Shown here: piece after piece, positions 28,403-37,467 of the stretch
Numbering within the stretch: position 1 is the stretch's first letter
Layout: each line of letters begins with the position of its first letter
Assembly: GCA_947453205.1 (NCBI GenBank)
Contig: CANGFT010000002.1
Location: 1-55,883, forward strand
DNA from: Beijerinckiaceae bacterium
GTDB lineage: Bacteria > Pseudomonadota > Alphaproteobacteria > Rhizobiales > Beijerinckiaceae
DNA length: 55,883 bases
Direction: 5' to 3'
Translations under genes and position numbers: made by a program
Notes under the pieces: model-generated
The model's input: the letters and a program-made list of their open reading frames with translations, nothing else
Told to the model about the DNA's origin: nothing
Databases searched by the model: none

Positions 28403-29580
28403 GACGCCAGCTCCGCGATCACGGAATCGAGCAGCGGAAAGCCTTCCGCCGTCACCCGCAGGCGGCCCTGCGCGGTGCGCTCGACGAAACCGAGCCGCTC
28501 CATCTCCAGAATGCGCGCGGAATCGAGCGGTCGCCCCGCGATGCGCTGGAACTGCAGGGGATCGACGCCCTCGCGCAGGCGAAGGCCCATGAGGAGGAAT
28601 TCATCGCCCTGCGCGACGGCGTCCAGCGCCTCGTCCTCGATCAGCCCATGGCCCTGCGCCTCGACGGCGGCGAGCCATTTTTCAGGGTGCTTCTGCGTCG
28701 ATTGGGCCATGCGGCCCTGCGTGGCGACGAGCCGCCCATGGGCGCCGGGCCCTACCCCCGCATATTCGCCATAACGCCAGTAGACGAGATTGTGGCGGCT
28801 CTCCGCGCCCGGCCTCGCATGATTGGAGACCTCATAGGCGGGCATGCCCGCGACCTCCATCATCTCCTGCGTCACGTCCCAGAGGGCGCGGCCAAGGTCG
28901 GGGTCCGGCGGGATGAGCTTGCCGGCCTCCACAAGCCGCTCGAACATGGTGTCGGGCTCGATGGTGAGCTGGTAGAGCGAGAGATGCTCGGGCGCGCGCG
29001 CCAATGCCTCGCGCAATTCGCCAGCCCAATCGGCCGGGCTCTGGTCTGGCCTTGCATAGATGAGGTCGAAGGAGGCGCGGTCGAAGACGCAGGTCGCCAC
29101 CTCCACCGCAGCCATGGCCTCAGCCGCGCTGTGCATGCGCCCGAGCGCCTTCAGATCAGCGTCGTTCATCGCCTGCACGCCGAGCGACACCCGGTTGACG
29201 CCCGCCGCCCGGTAGCCGCGAAACCGCTCGGCCTCGACGCTTGTGGGATTGGCCTCGAGCGTGACTTCGGCGGAGGGCGCGATGGACCAGTTGGCGGCGA
29301 TGGCGTCGAGGATGGCGCCCACGGTCTGCGGCTTCATCAGCGAGGGGGTGCCGCCGCCAAAGAAGATGGAGGTGACCTCGCGCCCCGGCGCCAGCGCGGC
29401 GCGATGGGCGAGCTCGCGCGTGAACGCCGCCACATAGCGCGCCTCATCCACGGGCGCCGCGCGCACATGGCTGTTGAAGTCGCAATAGGGACATTTCGAC
29501 AGGCAGAAGGGCCAGTGGACATAGACCCCGAAGCCCGGATCGAAGGCGCTGGATGGGATGGGCATGGATGGGATGGGCAT
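28399..29580 (-). CDS. hemW: Radical SAM haem chaperone HemW (coproporphyrinogen III oxidase-like)
   Basis: 393 residues. The radical SAM cluster motif is C26-x3-C30-x2-C33 (WPFCLSKCPYCDF). It is followed by FFGGGTPS, LEANPTSVE, GVNRVSLGVQ and the HemW C-terminal domain (LMGLRLREGVD). True HemN has an extra N-terminal extension with a fourth Cys that is absent, so HemW is preferred. The N-terminus is a duplicated MPIPS unit from an exact 15-base tandem repeat; the outer ATG has AAGGGG upstream and is chosen. It lies downstream of the YqhA-family gene. Confidence 0.93.
   Translation of the reverse strand: MPIPSMPIPSSAFDPGFGVYVHWPFCLSKCPYCDFNSHVRAAPVDEARYVAAFTRELAHRAALAPGREVTSIFFGGGTPSLMKPQTVGAILDAIAANWSIAPSAEVTLEANPTSVEAERFRGYRAAGVNRVSLGVQAMNDADLKALGRMHSAAEAMAAVEVATCVFDRASFDLIYARPDQSPADWAGELREALARAPEHLSLYQLTIEPDTMFERLVEAGKLIPPDPDLGRALWDVTQEMMEVAGMPAYEVSNHARPGAESRHNLVYWRYGEYAGVGPGAHGRLVATQGRMAQSTQKHPEKWLAAVEAQGHGLIEDEALDAVAQGDEFLLMGLRLREGVDPLQFQRIAGRPLDSARILEMERLGFVERTAQGRLRVTAEGFPLLDSVIAELAS
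29551..29580. repeat. Tandem 15-bp duplication at the hemW start
   Basis: GGATGGGATGGGCAT occurs twice back to back (29551-29565, 29566-29580). Read on the minus strand each copy encodes Met-Pro-Ile-Pro-Ser and supplies an ATG, giving hemW two in-frame starts 15 bases apart. Confidence 0.9.
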
Positions 29581-29637
29581 GGGCCCCTTATGGCACGCGA
29601 AGGCGCCGGGGTCATCTGGCGCGGGGGTCAGCGCCCC

Positions 29638-30141
29638 TCAGTGCCCCTTGCTTTCGCCCGAGATCTTGTCCGACCAGGCGAGCACCAGCCCCGAGACCAC
29701 GAAAACCACATGGATGCTCGCGGACCACATGAGGTCGCGGTCGGAGGTGCGGCCAAGCTCCATGAAGAGACGCAGGAGCTGGATCGCCGAGATCGCGACG
29801 ATCGAGGACATCAGCTTCAACTTGAGGCCGGTGAAGTCGATCTTGGTCATCCAGTCCGGCCAGTCCGGGTGCGAGCCCTGATCGATGCGCGAGACGAAGT
29901 TCTCGTAGCCCGAGAAGATCACGATGATGATGAGGCTCGCCATGAGCGAGAGGTCGACGAGGCTGAGCACGTCCAGCACGACCTCGGATTCCTTGGACTC
30001 CAGCAGCTTGGGAAGCATGTGCAGGATATGCTGTCCCGCCTTCACCAGCAGCGCGATGAGGCCGATCACAAGACCCAGATAGATCGGGGCGAGCAGCCAG
30101 CGGCTGTTGAACAATATCTTTTCAAGAACACGTTCGATCAT
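29638..30141 (-). CDS. YqhA family (UPF0114) inner-membrane protein
   Basis: 167 residues with about four membrane segments (LLAPIYLGLVIGLIALLV, LVDLSLMASLIIIVIFSGY, MSSIVAISAIQLLRLF and IHVVFVVSGLVLAWSDKI). The N-terminal IERVLEKILFNSRWLLAPIY and the DLSLMASLIIIVIFSGYENFVS block are hallmarks of UPF0114; function unknown. The ATG at 30141 has GAGG upstream; a frame extending to 30174 is not supported. It lies between hrcA and hemW, same strand. Confidence 0.92.
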   Translation of the reverse strand: MIERVLEKILFNSRWLLAPIYLGLVIGLIALLVKAGQHILHMLPKLLESKESEVVLDVLSLVDLSLMASLIIIVIFSGYENFVSRIDQGSHPDWPDWMTKIDFTGLKLKLMSSIVAISAIQLLRLFMELGRTSDRDLMWSASIHVVFVVSGLVLAWSDKISGESKGH

Positions 30142-30199
30142 GGAGAAGCCTCTGCAATAGACGCGTTCTGACACGGGCGATGGCGAGGTTCAAGGCGCC

Positions 30200-31297
30200 T
30201 CAGCGCCCCTGCGCCAGCCGCACGATGGCGCGGGCGGTGTAATCAACCATGGGAATGATGCGCGCATAGTTGAGGCGCGTCGGGCCGATGACGCCGAGCA
30301 CGCCGACGATGCGCTGGGTGGGATCGCGGAAGGGCGCCGCGATCATGGAGGAGCCGGAGAGCGAGAAGAGCTTGTTCTCCGAACCGATGAAGATGCGCAC
30401 GCCCTCGCCCTGTTCGGCCCGCGAGAGCAGGTCGACCACGTCTTTCTTCGTTTCAAGATCGCCAAAAAGCAGGCGGATGCGCTCCAGATCCTCGACCGCC
30501 CGGAGGTCGTCGAGGAGATTCGCCTGGCCGCGCACGATGAGCTGGGTGGTCTCGCCCATGCCCGCCCAGCTCGCAAGCCCGGCGTCGACGAGGCGGGCGG
30601 TCAGTTCGTCAAGCTCGGCCTGCGCGTGCGCGCGGGCCTGTTCGATTTCGCCCCGCACTTCGCTCAAGGTGCGGCCGCGGATGCGCGCGTTGAGATAATT
30701 GCTCGCCTCGACGAGGGCCGAGGAGGGCAGATCCCTTGGGATGGCGACCACCCGGTTCTCCACCGAACCGTCTTCCGACACCAGCACCGCCAGCGCCCGC
30801 TCGGGCTCCAGCCCCACGAATTCGATATGCTTGAGCCGCTTGTTGTCCTTCGTCGTCACCACCACGCCCGCCCCGCGCGACAGGCCGGACACGAGGCTGG
30901 AGGCCTCCGTCAGAAGCCCTTCAAGGGTCTGGTTGCGGGAGGCCGCCTTGACCTGCGCATCGATCCGGTCGCGCTCCTCGAGCGGCAGATCGCCGATCTC
31001 CAGGAGGGCGTCGACGAAAAAGCGCAGGCCGAGCTCGGTGGGCATGCGCCCCGCGCTGGTGTGCGGCGCATAGACGAGCCCAAGCTCCTCGAGATCCTGC
31101 ATGACGTTGCGGACCGAGGCGGGCGAGAGGGTCATGGGCAGGAGGCGCGAGAGCTGGCGCGACCCCACGGGCTCGCCGCTCGCCAGATAGGAATCCACGA
31201 TGCGCTTGAAGATCTCGCGCGAACGCACGTTCAGCGCAGCGAGCGCAGTCCTGTCGAGCGCCAGAGGCTCCTGCGGGAAAGGATCGTGACCAGCCAT
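30200..31297 (-). CDS. hrcA: Heat-inducible transcription repressor HrcA
   Basis: 365 residues. HrcA binds CIRCE elements upstream of groESL or dnaK operons and needs GroEL for activity. The N-terminal winged helix ([60 protein letters not shown]) is diagnostic, followed by the GAF-like dimerisation domain. No CIRCE (TTAGCACTC-N9-GAGTGCTAA) was found in the window, so its targets lie elsewhere; here heat control of hsp20 looks RpoH- and RNA-based. Divergent from the acyl-CoA dehydrogenase gene. Confidence 0.96.
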   Translation of the reverse strand: MAGHDPFPQEPLALDRTALAALNVRSREIFKRIVDSYLASGEPVGSRQLSRLLPMTLSPASVRNVMQDLEELGLVYAPHTSAGRMPTELGLRFFVDALLEIGDLPLEERDRIDAQVKAASRNQTLEGLLTEASSLVSGLSRGAGVVVTTKDNKRLKHIEFVGLEPERALAVLVSEDGSVENRVVAIPRDLPSSALVEASNYLNARIRGRTLSEVRGEIEQARAHAQAELDELTARLVDAGLASWAGMGETTQLIVRGQANLLDDLRAVEDLERIRLLFGDLETKKDVVDLLSRAEQGEGVRIFIGSENKLFSLSGSSMIAAPFRDPTQRIVGVLGVIGPTRLNYARIIPMVDYTARAIVRLAQGR

Positions 31298-31453
31298 GGG
31301 GCAAAGATGACCGCATGGGGCCTCTGGCGCAAGTGCTCGTTATGGACAGTCCCGCCTGGCTGTGGCGAGAGGACGCCTTGAAACGCTGCGCGCGCGGGGT
31401 CATAACCGCAGCCATGTGAAGCGCGCCTCCCAAGGCGCAGGCCGGAGCACGCC

Positions 31454-32644
31454 ATGTCCACGAAAACCGCCGCTTTCCAGTGGGACGACCCCTTCCTTCT
31501 GGAGCGCCAGCTCACCGAAGACGAGCGGATGATCCGCGACGCCGCGCAAGCCTATGCGCAGGAGAAGCTGCAGCCACGGGTGCTCGAGGCCTACGCCCAT
31601 GAAAAAACAGACGCGGCGATCTTCGCCGAAATGGGCGAGCTGGGCCTGCTCGGCGTCACCCTGCCGGAGGCCTATGGCTGCGCGGGGACGAATTATGTCG
31701 CCTATGGCCTTGTGGCGCGCGAGGTGGAGCGGGTCGATTCGGGCTATCGCTCCATGATGAGCGTGCAGTCCTCGCTGGTCATGCATCCCATCTACGCCTT
31801 CGGCTCCGAGGAGCAGCGCAGGAAATATCTGCCCCGGCTCGCGCGCGGCGAGTGGATCGGCTGCTTCGGCCTCACCGAGCCCGACGCCGGCTCTGACCCT
31901 GCGGGCATGAAGACCCGGGCGGAGAAGGTCGCCGACGGCTATCGGCTGACCGGCTCGAAAATGTGGATCTCCAATTCGCCCATCGCCGACGTCTTCATCG
32001 TCTGGGCGAAGTCGGCGGCCCATGACGGGGCCATCAAAGGCTTCATCCTCGAAAAGGGCATGAATGGCCTCAGCGCCCCCAAGATCAACGGCAAGCTGTC
32101 GCTGCGCGCCTCCATCACCGGCGAGATCGTGATGGATGGGGTCATCGTGCCCGAAGAGAACCTTCTGCCCGGCGTCTCCGGCCTCAAGGGGCCCTTCGAA
32201 TGCCTCAACCGCGCCCGCTACGGCATCGCCTGGGGCGTCATGGGCGCGGCCGAGGATTGCTGGCGCAGGGCGCGCCAATATACGCTGGATCGTCAGCAGT
32301 TCGGCCGTCCCCTCGCCGCGACCCAGCTCGTGCAGAAGAAGCTCGCGGACATGCAGACCGAGATCGCGCTCGGCCTGCAGGCCGCGCTGCGGGTGGGGCG
32401 CATGTTTGACGAAGCCGTGCTCGCGCCCGAGGCCATTTCGCTCATCAAGCGCAACAACTGCGGCAAGGCCCTCGACATCGCCCGCATGGCGCGCGACATG
32501 CACGGCGGCAATGGCATCCATGAGGAATATCATGTGATGCGTCACGCCCAGAACCTCGAGACCGTGAACACCTACGAGGGCACCCACGACGTCCATGCGC
32601 TGATTCTCGGCCGCGCCCAGACGGGGCTTCAGGCGTTCTTCTGA
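31454..32644 (+). CDS. gcdH: Glutaryl-CoA dehydrogenase-like acyl-CoA dehydrogenase
   Basis: 396 residues, FAD enzyme. The blocks [52 protein letters not shown] and [24 protein letters not shown] match glutaryl-CoA dehydrogenases, with the catalytic Glu in the TYEGTHD motif. The enzyme oxidises and decarboxylates glutaryl-CoA to crotonyl-CoA in lysine, tryptophan and benzoyl-CoA-type degradation. An ACAD with another specificity is possible but less likely given the N-terminal [22 protein letters not shown]. It is the first gene of the accessory catabolic block and appears monocistronic. Confidence 0.9.
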   Translation: MSTKTAAFQWDDPFLLERQLTEDERMIRDAAQAYAQEKLQPRVLEAYAHEKTDAAIFAEMGELGLLGVTLPEAYGCAGTNYVAYGLVAREVERVDSGYRSMMSVQSSLVMHPIYAFGSEEQRRKYLPRLARGEWIGCFGLTEPDAGSDPAGMKTRAEKVADGYRLTGSKMWISNSPIADVFIVWAKSAAHDGAIKGFILEKGMNGLSAPKINGKLSLRASITGEIVMDGVIVPEENLLPGVSGLKGPFECLNRARYGIAWGVMGAAEDCWRRARQYTLDRQQFGRPLAATQLVQKKLADMQTEIALGLQAALRVGRMFDEAVLAPEAISLIKRNNCGKALDIARMARDMHGGNGIHEEYHVMRHAQNLETVNTYEGTHDVHALILGRAQTGLQAFF

Positions 32645-32666
32645 AACCCCGCAGGCGGCTTGAGGC

Positions 32667-33815
32667 TCAGCGCGACGCCTGCTTCACCGGCAGCGCCTTG
32701 TCGAGCCACTTGACGATGACGGCCGCGATGTCGCGGCTGTTCTTCTCCAGCATCAGCACATGGGAATTGCCCTTCACGCCGACATCTTCAAGGCGGATGA
32801 AGGTCGGCTTGGCGCCGGCCTGCTTGAGATAGTTCACGGTGCAGTGGTCATAGGGCGCGTGGTAGCTCGCCTCGCTCGTCAGGACGAGGATGGGCATTTT
32901 CAGATTGGGCAGCTGTCGCGCGGGCGAGGTCTGCTCGAAACAGCGCACGAAGCCCTCGCGCTCGGGCTTCTCCTGCTGGACGAAGGAAAGCTCCGCGCCG
33001 CTCTTGACCGGGGGCGAATAGGTCAGCGGCACGTCTGACAGGCCATAGGACAAGGACACCTTGCCATATTTGAACCACTCGGGCGCTCCGGTGAACTCCA
33101 CCGCGCGCACCGGCGGGCCATTGGGCTCGATGGCGAGGATGGCCTTCACGCCCGCAGGCCTTGCGTCAGCCACCGGCCAGAGGAAGGCGCCGGCCTGCGA
33201 ATGGCCCATGATGACGGAGGGGCCGATCTTGTCGATCAAGGCGACCAGCGCATCCCGGTTGAGCTCCTGCTGGGTATGGAAATCCTCGATCTCCACCGCC
33301 TGCGTCGCGGACAGCGCGAGGACGGAAGGATCGTTCAGCTCCGTGCCGCCGGGCCACTGGCTGTGGAGCTTGGCCTGCGGCCAGAGGTTATATTTGCCCT
33401 GCTGCACATAGCGGGACATGGCGCCGCGCACATCGCCCATCTTGGCGGGGCCGTAGGCCTTCTCGATCAGGGGCGAGCGTCCGCGGCCCACCTGATCGAC
33501 GATATAGACCGCATAGCCCTGCCGCACGAAATACTGGGCCCAGCCTTCCTTGCCCTCGAGCGTGCTGGTGAAGTTGACGCCGGTGCGCAGGCCGCCGTGG
33601 ACCATGATGACGGGAAAGGGATGCTTGCGGCGCGCCGGGATCATGTATTCCACATACATATGGCCGGTCATCATGGCCCGGCCGTCGATCTCGGTCATCT
33701 TGCCGCCGACGAAGAAGGAGCCGTTGCTGGCGAGAACCAGCGGGTCCGCGCTGGCTGCGCCCGCGCTGAAGAGGGCTGCCGCGCCGGCGGCGATGCGTAC
33801 GATGGTCTTGAACAT
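32667..33815 (-). CDS. Secreted alpha/beta hydrolase
   Basis: 382 residues with a signal peptide (IVRIAAGAAALFSAGAASADP, cleavage after ASA near residue 23). The alpha/beta fold is shown by the oxyanion region IMVHGGLRTGVNF, the nucleophile elbow GHSQAGAF (Ser) and a late NSHVLMLE His block. Cys residues near CFEQ and HCTVNY may form a disulfide. An esterase or lactonase of the periplasm is likely; substrate unknown. The ATG at 33815 has GAAGGAAA upstream. It is divergent from the next secreted protein across about 150 bases, so both may answer to one regulator. Confidence 0.84.
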   Translation of the reverse strand: MFKTIVRIAAGAAALFSAGAASADPLVLASNGSFFVGGKMTEIDGRAMMTGHMYVEYMIPARRKHPFPVIMVHGGLRTGVNFTSTLEGKEGWAQYFVRQGYAVYIVDQVGRGRSPLIEKAYGPAKMGDVRGAMSRYVQQGKYNLWPQAKLHSQWPGGTELNDPSVLALSATQAVEIEDFHTQQELNRDALVALIDKIGPSVIMGHSQAGAFLWPVADARPAGVKAILAIEPNGPPVRAVEFTGAPEWFKYGKVSLSYGLSDVPLTYSPPVKSGAELSFVQQEKPEREGFVRCFEQTSPARQLPNLKMPILVLTSEASYHAPYDHCTVNYLKQAGAKPTFIRLEDVGVKGNSHVLMLEKNSRDIAAVIVKWLDKALPVKQASR

Positions 33816-33967
33816 GGCGTTTCCTTCTCCCGGCGGGCTCTGCGGCCCTGAGCGCAGCTTGCCTTCAAAGCGCGAAAGGATCAATGGCCGATCAGGGGGG
33901 CTTGCGGGACGGGGCGGAATGGACGACCTTCATCTCGAACGTTTCAATCAAGACAAGGGGGAAAGAC

Positions 33968-34594
33968 ATGCTCAGAACATTCGCCGCAGCTTTGGCCGCC
34001 GCCGCAGCCCTCTGCGCGGCCCAGGCCTCGGCCCAGACCATCGTCGACGAATGGGCCAAGGCCCAGCCGCCGGCGCCCATCGAGCTGAAATCGGTCAAGG
34101 TCGACACCAAGACCACCGCCTTCCTCGTGCTGGATCTGGTGAAGCAGACCTGCAACGCCGAGCGCCGCCCGCGCTGCCTCGCCTCCCTGCCGAAGGTGGA
34201 GAAGTTTCTCGCCGAGGCGCGGGCGAAGGGCATGCCGGTCGTCCACAGCATCGTCGCGGTCGCGACCCCCGCCGACATCGCCCCGCAGGCGGCCCCAAGG
34301 GAGGGCGAGCCCATCGTCTCCTCGGTCGCCAACAAGTTCATCCGCACGGACCTCGACAAGATTCTGAAAGACAAGGGCGTCACCACCGTCATCGTGGTCG
34401 GCACCACCGCGCAGGGCGCGGTGCTCTATACCGCGAGCGAAGCGGCGTTCCTGGGCTACAAGGTCATCGTGCCCGTGGACGGCGCCTCAGCCGAGACGCT
34501 CTATGCGGAGCAAATCACCGCCTGGACCCTGGCCAACGCCCCGGGCGTGGGACAGAACACCACCATGACCCGCTTCGACATGATCGGCTTCTGA
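33968..34594 (+). CDS. Secreted isochorismatase-like protein lacking the catalytic cysteine
   Basis: 208 residues with a signal peptide (MLRTFAAALAAAAALCAAQASAQ, cleavage after about residue 23). The isochorismatase/cysteine-hydrolase fold is visible: D56 (FLVLDLVKQ), K123 (SVANKFIRTDLDKIL) and VVGTTAQGAVLYTASEAAFLGYKVIVPVDG. In active members the last block reads G-C-V; here the position is Ala151, so the nucleophile is absent. It may be a binding protein or use another mechanism. The ATG at 33968 is preceded by AAGGGGGAAAG; the longer frame from 33884 would bury the signal peptide. Divergent from the secreted alpha/beta hydrolase. Confidence 0.85.
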   Translation: MLRTFAAALAAAAALCAAQASAQTIVDEWAKAQPPAPIELKSVKVDTKTTAFLVLDLVKQTCNAERRPRCLASLPKVEKFLAEARAKGMPVVHSIVAVATPADIAPQAAPREGEPIVSSVANKFIRTDLDKILKDKGVTTVIVVGTTAQGAVLYTASEAAFLGYKVIVPVDGASAETLYAEQITAWTLANAPGVGQNTTMTRFDMIGF

Positions 34595-34620
34595 GCCGGT
34601 CAGGCGGTGAGGCTCGTCAC

Positions 34621-34638
34621 GTGAAAGTGCGGGCCATC
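34621..34638 (+). repeat. Promoter-region motif shared with the TauD-cupin operon (copy 1)
   Basis: GTGAAAGTGCGGGCCATC lies about 70 bases before the Rieske alpha start. It matches 38628-38644 at 16 of 17 aligned positions with one gap. A common regulator site is possible; chance cannot be excluded without a genome-wide count. Confidence 0.35.
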
Positions 34639-34709
34639 GCTCCATCTTGCCAAGCACCCCCGTCTCTGTTTGACTTCCGCAGGGATCAACACGGGGATGG
34701 GGAGGCATT

Positions 34710-35957
34710 GTGACAGAGGTCGCCGCCAAAGACGACGCGCGTTTCATCTGGCCGGTCGAGGACACGTCCCGCGCCCCCTACTGGGTCTATACGGACCGCG
34801 AGCTCTATGCGCTGGAGCAGAAACATCTGTTTCAGGGGCCGGTCTGGAATTTCCTCGGCCTCGACATCGAGATCCCCAATCCCGGCGACTACAAGACCAC
34901 CTTCGTCGGCGACGCCCCGATCATCATGGTGCGCACCATGGACGGGGGCGTCAACGCGCTGATGAACCGCTGCGCGCACAAGGGATCGCTGATCTGCTAC
35001 AAGCCGCGCGGCAATGTGCGCGAGCTCACCTGCGTCTATCACAACTGGACCTTCGACCTCGAGGGCAAGCTCACCGGCGTCGCCTTCCGCAAGGGCGTGG
35101 GCGGCAAGGGGGGCGTGGGGCCTGAGTTCGACTCCAACGATCATAATCTCGTGCGTCTGCGCGTGGAGACCTACAAGGGCCTCGTCTTCGGCTCCTTCTC
35201 GCAGGAGACGCCGGGCTTCCGCGACTATATCGGCGACGAGCTCATCGCCTCGATCGACCGCGTCTTCATCAAGCCGCTGAAGGTGCTCGGCTACCACAGC
35301 CAGATGTTGCCGAACAACTGGAAGCTCTATGCGGAGAACAACAAGGACTCCTACCACGCGAGCCTTCTGCATGTGTTCCACAACACTTTCGGGGTCGTGC
35401 GTCCCAACATGGGCGGCGGCATCAAGCTCAGCGACAACGGCTGGCATCACCTGAGCTACACCGAACGCACGCCGCCCAATGACGACGAGACCGGCCGCGA
35501 GAAGGTGCGTTCGCTCAAGGAGCAATACAAGCTCCATGATTCCTCCATGATGGAGCATCGGCTGGAGCTGGGCGACCTCGTCACCAACTCCATCCAGACC
35601 ATCTTCCCCAATCTCGTGGTGCAGCAGATCCTCAACTGCCTCGCCGTGCGCCAGCTCATTCCCCGCGGCGTCGATTCCAGCGAGCTCATCTGGACCGTGC
35701 TCGGCTTTGAAGACGATGCGCCGGACATGCTGGAGCTGCGGCTGCAGGCCAACAATCTCGTGGGCCCCGCAGGCTTCATCTCCATGGAGGATGGCTGCGT
35801 CGGCGGCTTCGTGCAGCGCGCGGCCAAGGCCGATCCCGATGCGCAGACCGTGATGCCCATGGGCGGGCGCGGCATTGAGCCCAGCGCAGGCTCGCGCGTC
35901 ACCGAATCCGCCGTGCGCGGGTTCTGGAAGGGCTGGCGCGAATGTATGAAGATCTGA
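34710..35957 (+). CDS. Rieske aromatic ring-hydroxylating dioxygenase, alpha subunit
   Basis: 415 residues. The Rieske 2Fe-2S ligands are C88-x-H90 and C108-x2-H111 (NRCAHKG and CVYHNW). The mononuclear iron site shows bridging D213 with H216 and H221 in NKDSYHASLLH. Such oxygenases add O2 across an aromatic ring to give cis-diols, with electrons from a ferredoxin/reductase. GTG at 34710 is preceded by GGGGAGG. The small subunit follows by 4 bases, giving a canonical alpha-beta pair, but no ferredoxin or reductase is encoded nearby. Sequence length and lack of further domains fit the benzoate/anthranilate/salicylate type. Substrate unknown. Confidence 0.92.
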   Translation: MTEVAAKDDARFIWPVEDTSRAPYWVYTDRELYALEQKHLFQGPVWNFLGLDIEIPNPGDYKTTFVGDAPIIMVRTMDGGVNALMNRCAHKGSLICYKPRGNVRELTCVYHNWTFDLEGKLTGVAFRKGVGGKGGVGPEFDSNDHNLVRLRVETYKGLVFGSFSQETPGFRDYIGDELIASIDRVFIKPLKVLGYHSQMLPNNWKLYAENNKDSYHASLLHVFHNTFGVVRPNMGGGIKLSDNGWHHLSYTERTPPNDDETGREKVRSLKEQYKLHDSSMMEHRLELGDLVTNSIQTIFPNLVVQQILNCLAVRQLIPRGVDSSELIWTVLGFEDDAPDMLELRLQANNLVGPAGFISMEDGCVGGFVQRAAKADPDAQTVMPMGGRGIEPSAGSRVTESAVRGFWKGWRECMKI

Positions 35958-35961
35958 CGAG

Positions 35962-36453
35962 ATGGGCGCGCACACAATGAACGACATGCTCACCGCCCGG
36001 CTTACGGTCGAGGCCTTCCTCGCCGACTACATGCACGCGATCGACGCGGATCGGCTGGAGGAGTGGCACGCCTTCTTCACCGAGGATGGCGCCTATCGCG
36101 TCACCACGCGCGAGAACGAGGAGCTCGGCCTGCCCCTGAACATCATGTCCTGCAGGGGGCATGGCATGTTCAAGGACCGGATCACGGCCCTGCGCACCGC
36201 CAATATCTTCGAGCCCCATGTCTATTGCCATATCCCCGGCGCCCTGCGCATCACAGGCGTCAACGGCGATGTCGTCGACAGCGAAAGCACCTTCACCGTG
36301 ATCCGCACGACGAACTACGGGGACATGCGGGTTTTCGTCTGCGGGCGCACGCGCGACCGCATCCGCATGACCGAGGCCGGGCCGAAGCTGATCGAGCGCA
36401 CGGTGGTCCTCGACTCCCGGCAGATCGACACCTTGCTGGTCATCCCCATCTAG
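35962..36453 (+). CDS. Aromatic ring-hydroxylating dioxygenase, beta subunit
   Basis: 163 residues, SnoaL/NTF2-like small subunit that gives the alpha3beta3 hexamer its structural part. ARLTVEAFLADYMHAIDADRLEEWHAFFTEDGAYRV and the C-terminal LIERTVVLDSRQIDTLLVIPI are typical of the ring-hydroxylating beta family. It starts four bases after the alpha stop. ATG at 35977 is an alternative start. It is followed by the decarboxylase-like gene 18 bases later, so all three are probably one operon. Confidence 0.91.
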   Translation: MGAHTMNDMLTARLTVEAFLADYMHAIDADRLEEWHAFFTEDGAYRVTTRENEELGLPLNIMSCRGHGMFKDRITALRTANIFEPHVYCHIPGALRITGVNGDVVDSESTFTVIRTTNYGDMRVFVCGRTRDRIRMTEAGPKLIERTVVLDSRQIDTLLVIPI

Positions 36454-36471
36454 AAGAACCCGGAGGCGAGA

Positions 36472-37461
36472 ATGCAGAAGCTGCCGCTCACCATGGCCTG
36501 CGGGCCCTATGACCGCATGGAGGCGCTGGCCCAGGGCGTCATCCAGCCCGAAGGCATAGACCTTCGCTATCTCGGCATCCAGTCGCCGCCCGAAATCTTC
36601 GCGCGGATGATCAAGACCCATTCCTTCGACGTCGCGGAAATGTCGCTGGCGCATTACTGCATCATGCGCATTCGCGGCGATTTTCCCTTTGTGGCGATTC
36701 CCGTCTTTCCCTCGCGCGTCTTCCGCCACGGCTATATTTTCGTCAGCAAGTCCTCAGGCATCAAGGAGCCGAAGGATCTTGAAGGCAAGCGCGTCGGCGT
36801 GCAGGAATATCGGCAGACCGCAGGCGTGTGGGTGCGCGGCATCCTGCAGCACGAATATGGCGTCAATCTCGACACGATCCATTGGGTGGAGGGCGGCGTC
36901 AACGAGCCGCGCGCGCCCGACCATGACATGGACCTGCGCCCCGTGCGCCCCCTGTCGCTGGAGCTGATCCCGGCCGACCGCACCCTCAACGACATGCTGG
37001 AGGCCGGCGAGATCGACGCCTATTTCGGGGCCCGCCGCCCCGGCGCCCTCGACAGGGGCAAGAATGTCGCGCGGCTCTTCCCCGATTATCGCGCGCGCGA
37101 GAAGGACTATTACGCCCGCACGCGCTTCCATCCGATCATGCATACGCTGGTCATCCGCGAAGACCTCTACAAGCAGCACCCCTGGGTTCCCGAAAGCCTC
37201 TTCAAGGCCTGTCAGGAGTCCAAGGCCTGGGCGCTGAAGCAGATGCAGTTCTCCGGCGCCCAGCGCCTGATGCTGCCCTGGCTCTTTGACGAGATCGCGG
37301 AGATGCAGGCGCTCATGGGGTCCGACCCCTGGCCCTATGGGCTGGAGCCCAACCGCGAGATCCTCAGCGCCTTCGTGCAATATCTGGTGGATCAGCATTT
37401 CATCGAGACGACGAAACCCATCGACGACCTCTTCGCGCCGATCATCAACTGGAGCGAATGA
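36472..37461 (+). CDS. 4,5-dihydroxyphthalate decarboxylase (PhtD)-like protein
   Basis: 329 residues, resembling Pht5/PhtD, a periplasmic-binding-protein-like fold without a signal peptide (MQKLPLTMACGPYDRMEALAQG). Family features visible are PEGIDLRYLGIQSPPEIFARMIKTHSFDVAEMSLAHYCIMR, RVGVQEYRQTAGVWVRGIL and RTRFHPIMHTLVIREDLY. Dihydroxyphthalate decarboxylase removes CO2 from 4,5-dihydroxyphthalate to give protocatechuate; related proteins are often annotated as ABC substrate-binding proteins. Lack of an export signal favours the cytosolic decarboxylase role. Placed after the Rieske alpha-beta genes. The true substrate is inference. Confidence 0.8.
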   Translation: MQKLPLTMACGPYDRMEALAQGVIQPEGIDLRYLGIQSPPEIFARMIKTHSFDVAEMSLAHYCIMRIRGDFPFVAIPVFPSRVFRHGYIFVSKSSGIKEPKDLEGKRVGVQEYRQTAGVWVRGILQHEYGVNLDTIHWVEGGVNEPRAPDHDMDLRPVRPLSLELIPADRTLNDMLEAGEIDAYFGARRPGALDRGKNVARLFPDYRAREKDYYARTRFHPIMHTLVIREDLYKQHPWVPESLFKACQESKAWALKQMQFSGAQRLMLPWLFDEIAEMQALMGSDPWPYGLEPNREILSAFVQYLVDQHFIETTKPIDDLFAPIINWSE

Positions 37462-37467
37462 GCCGGG

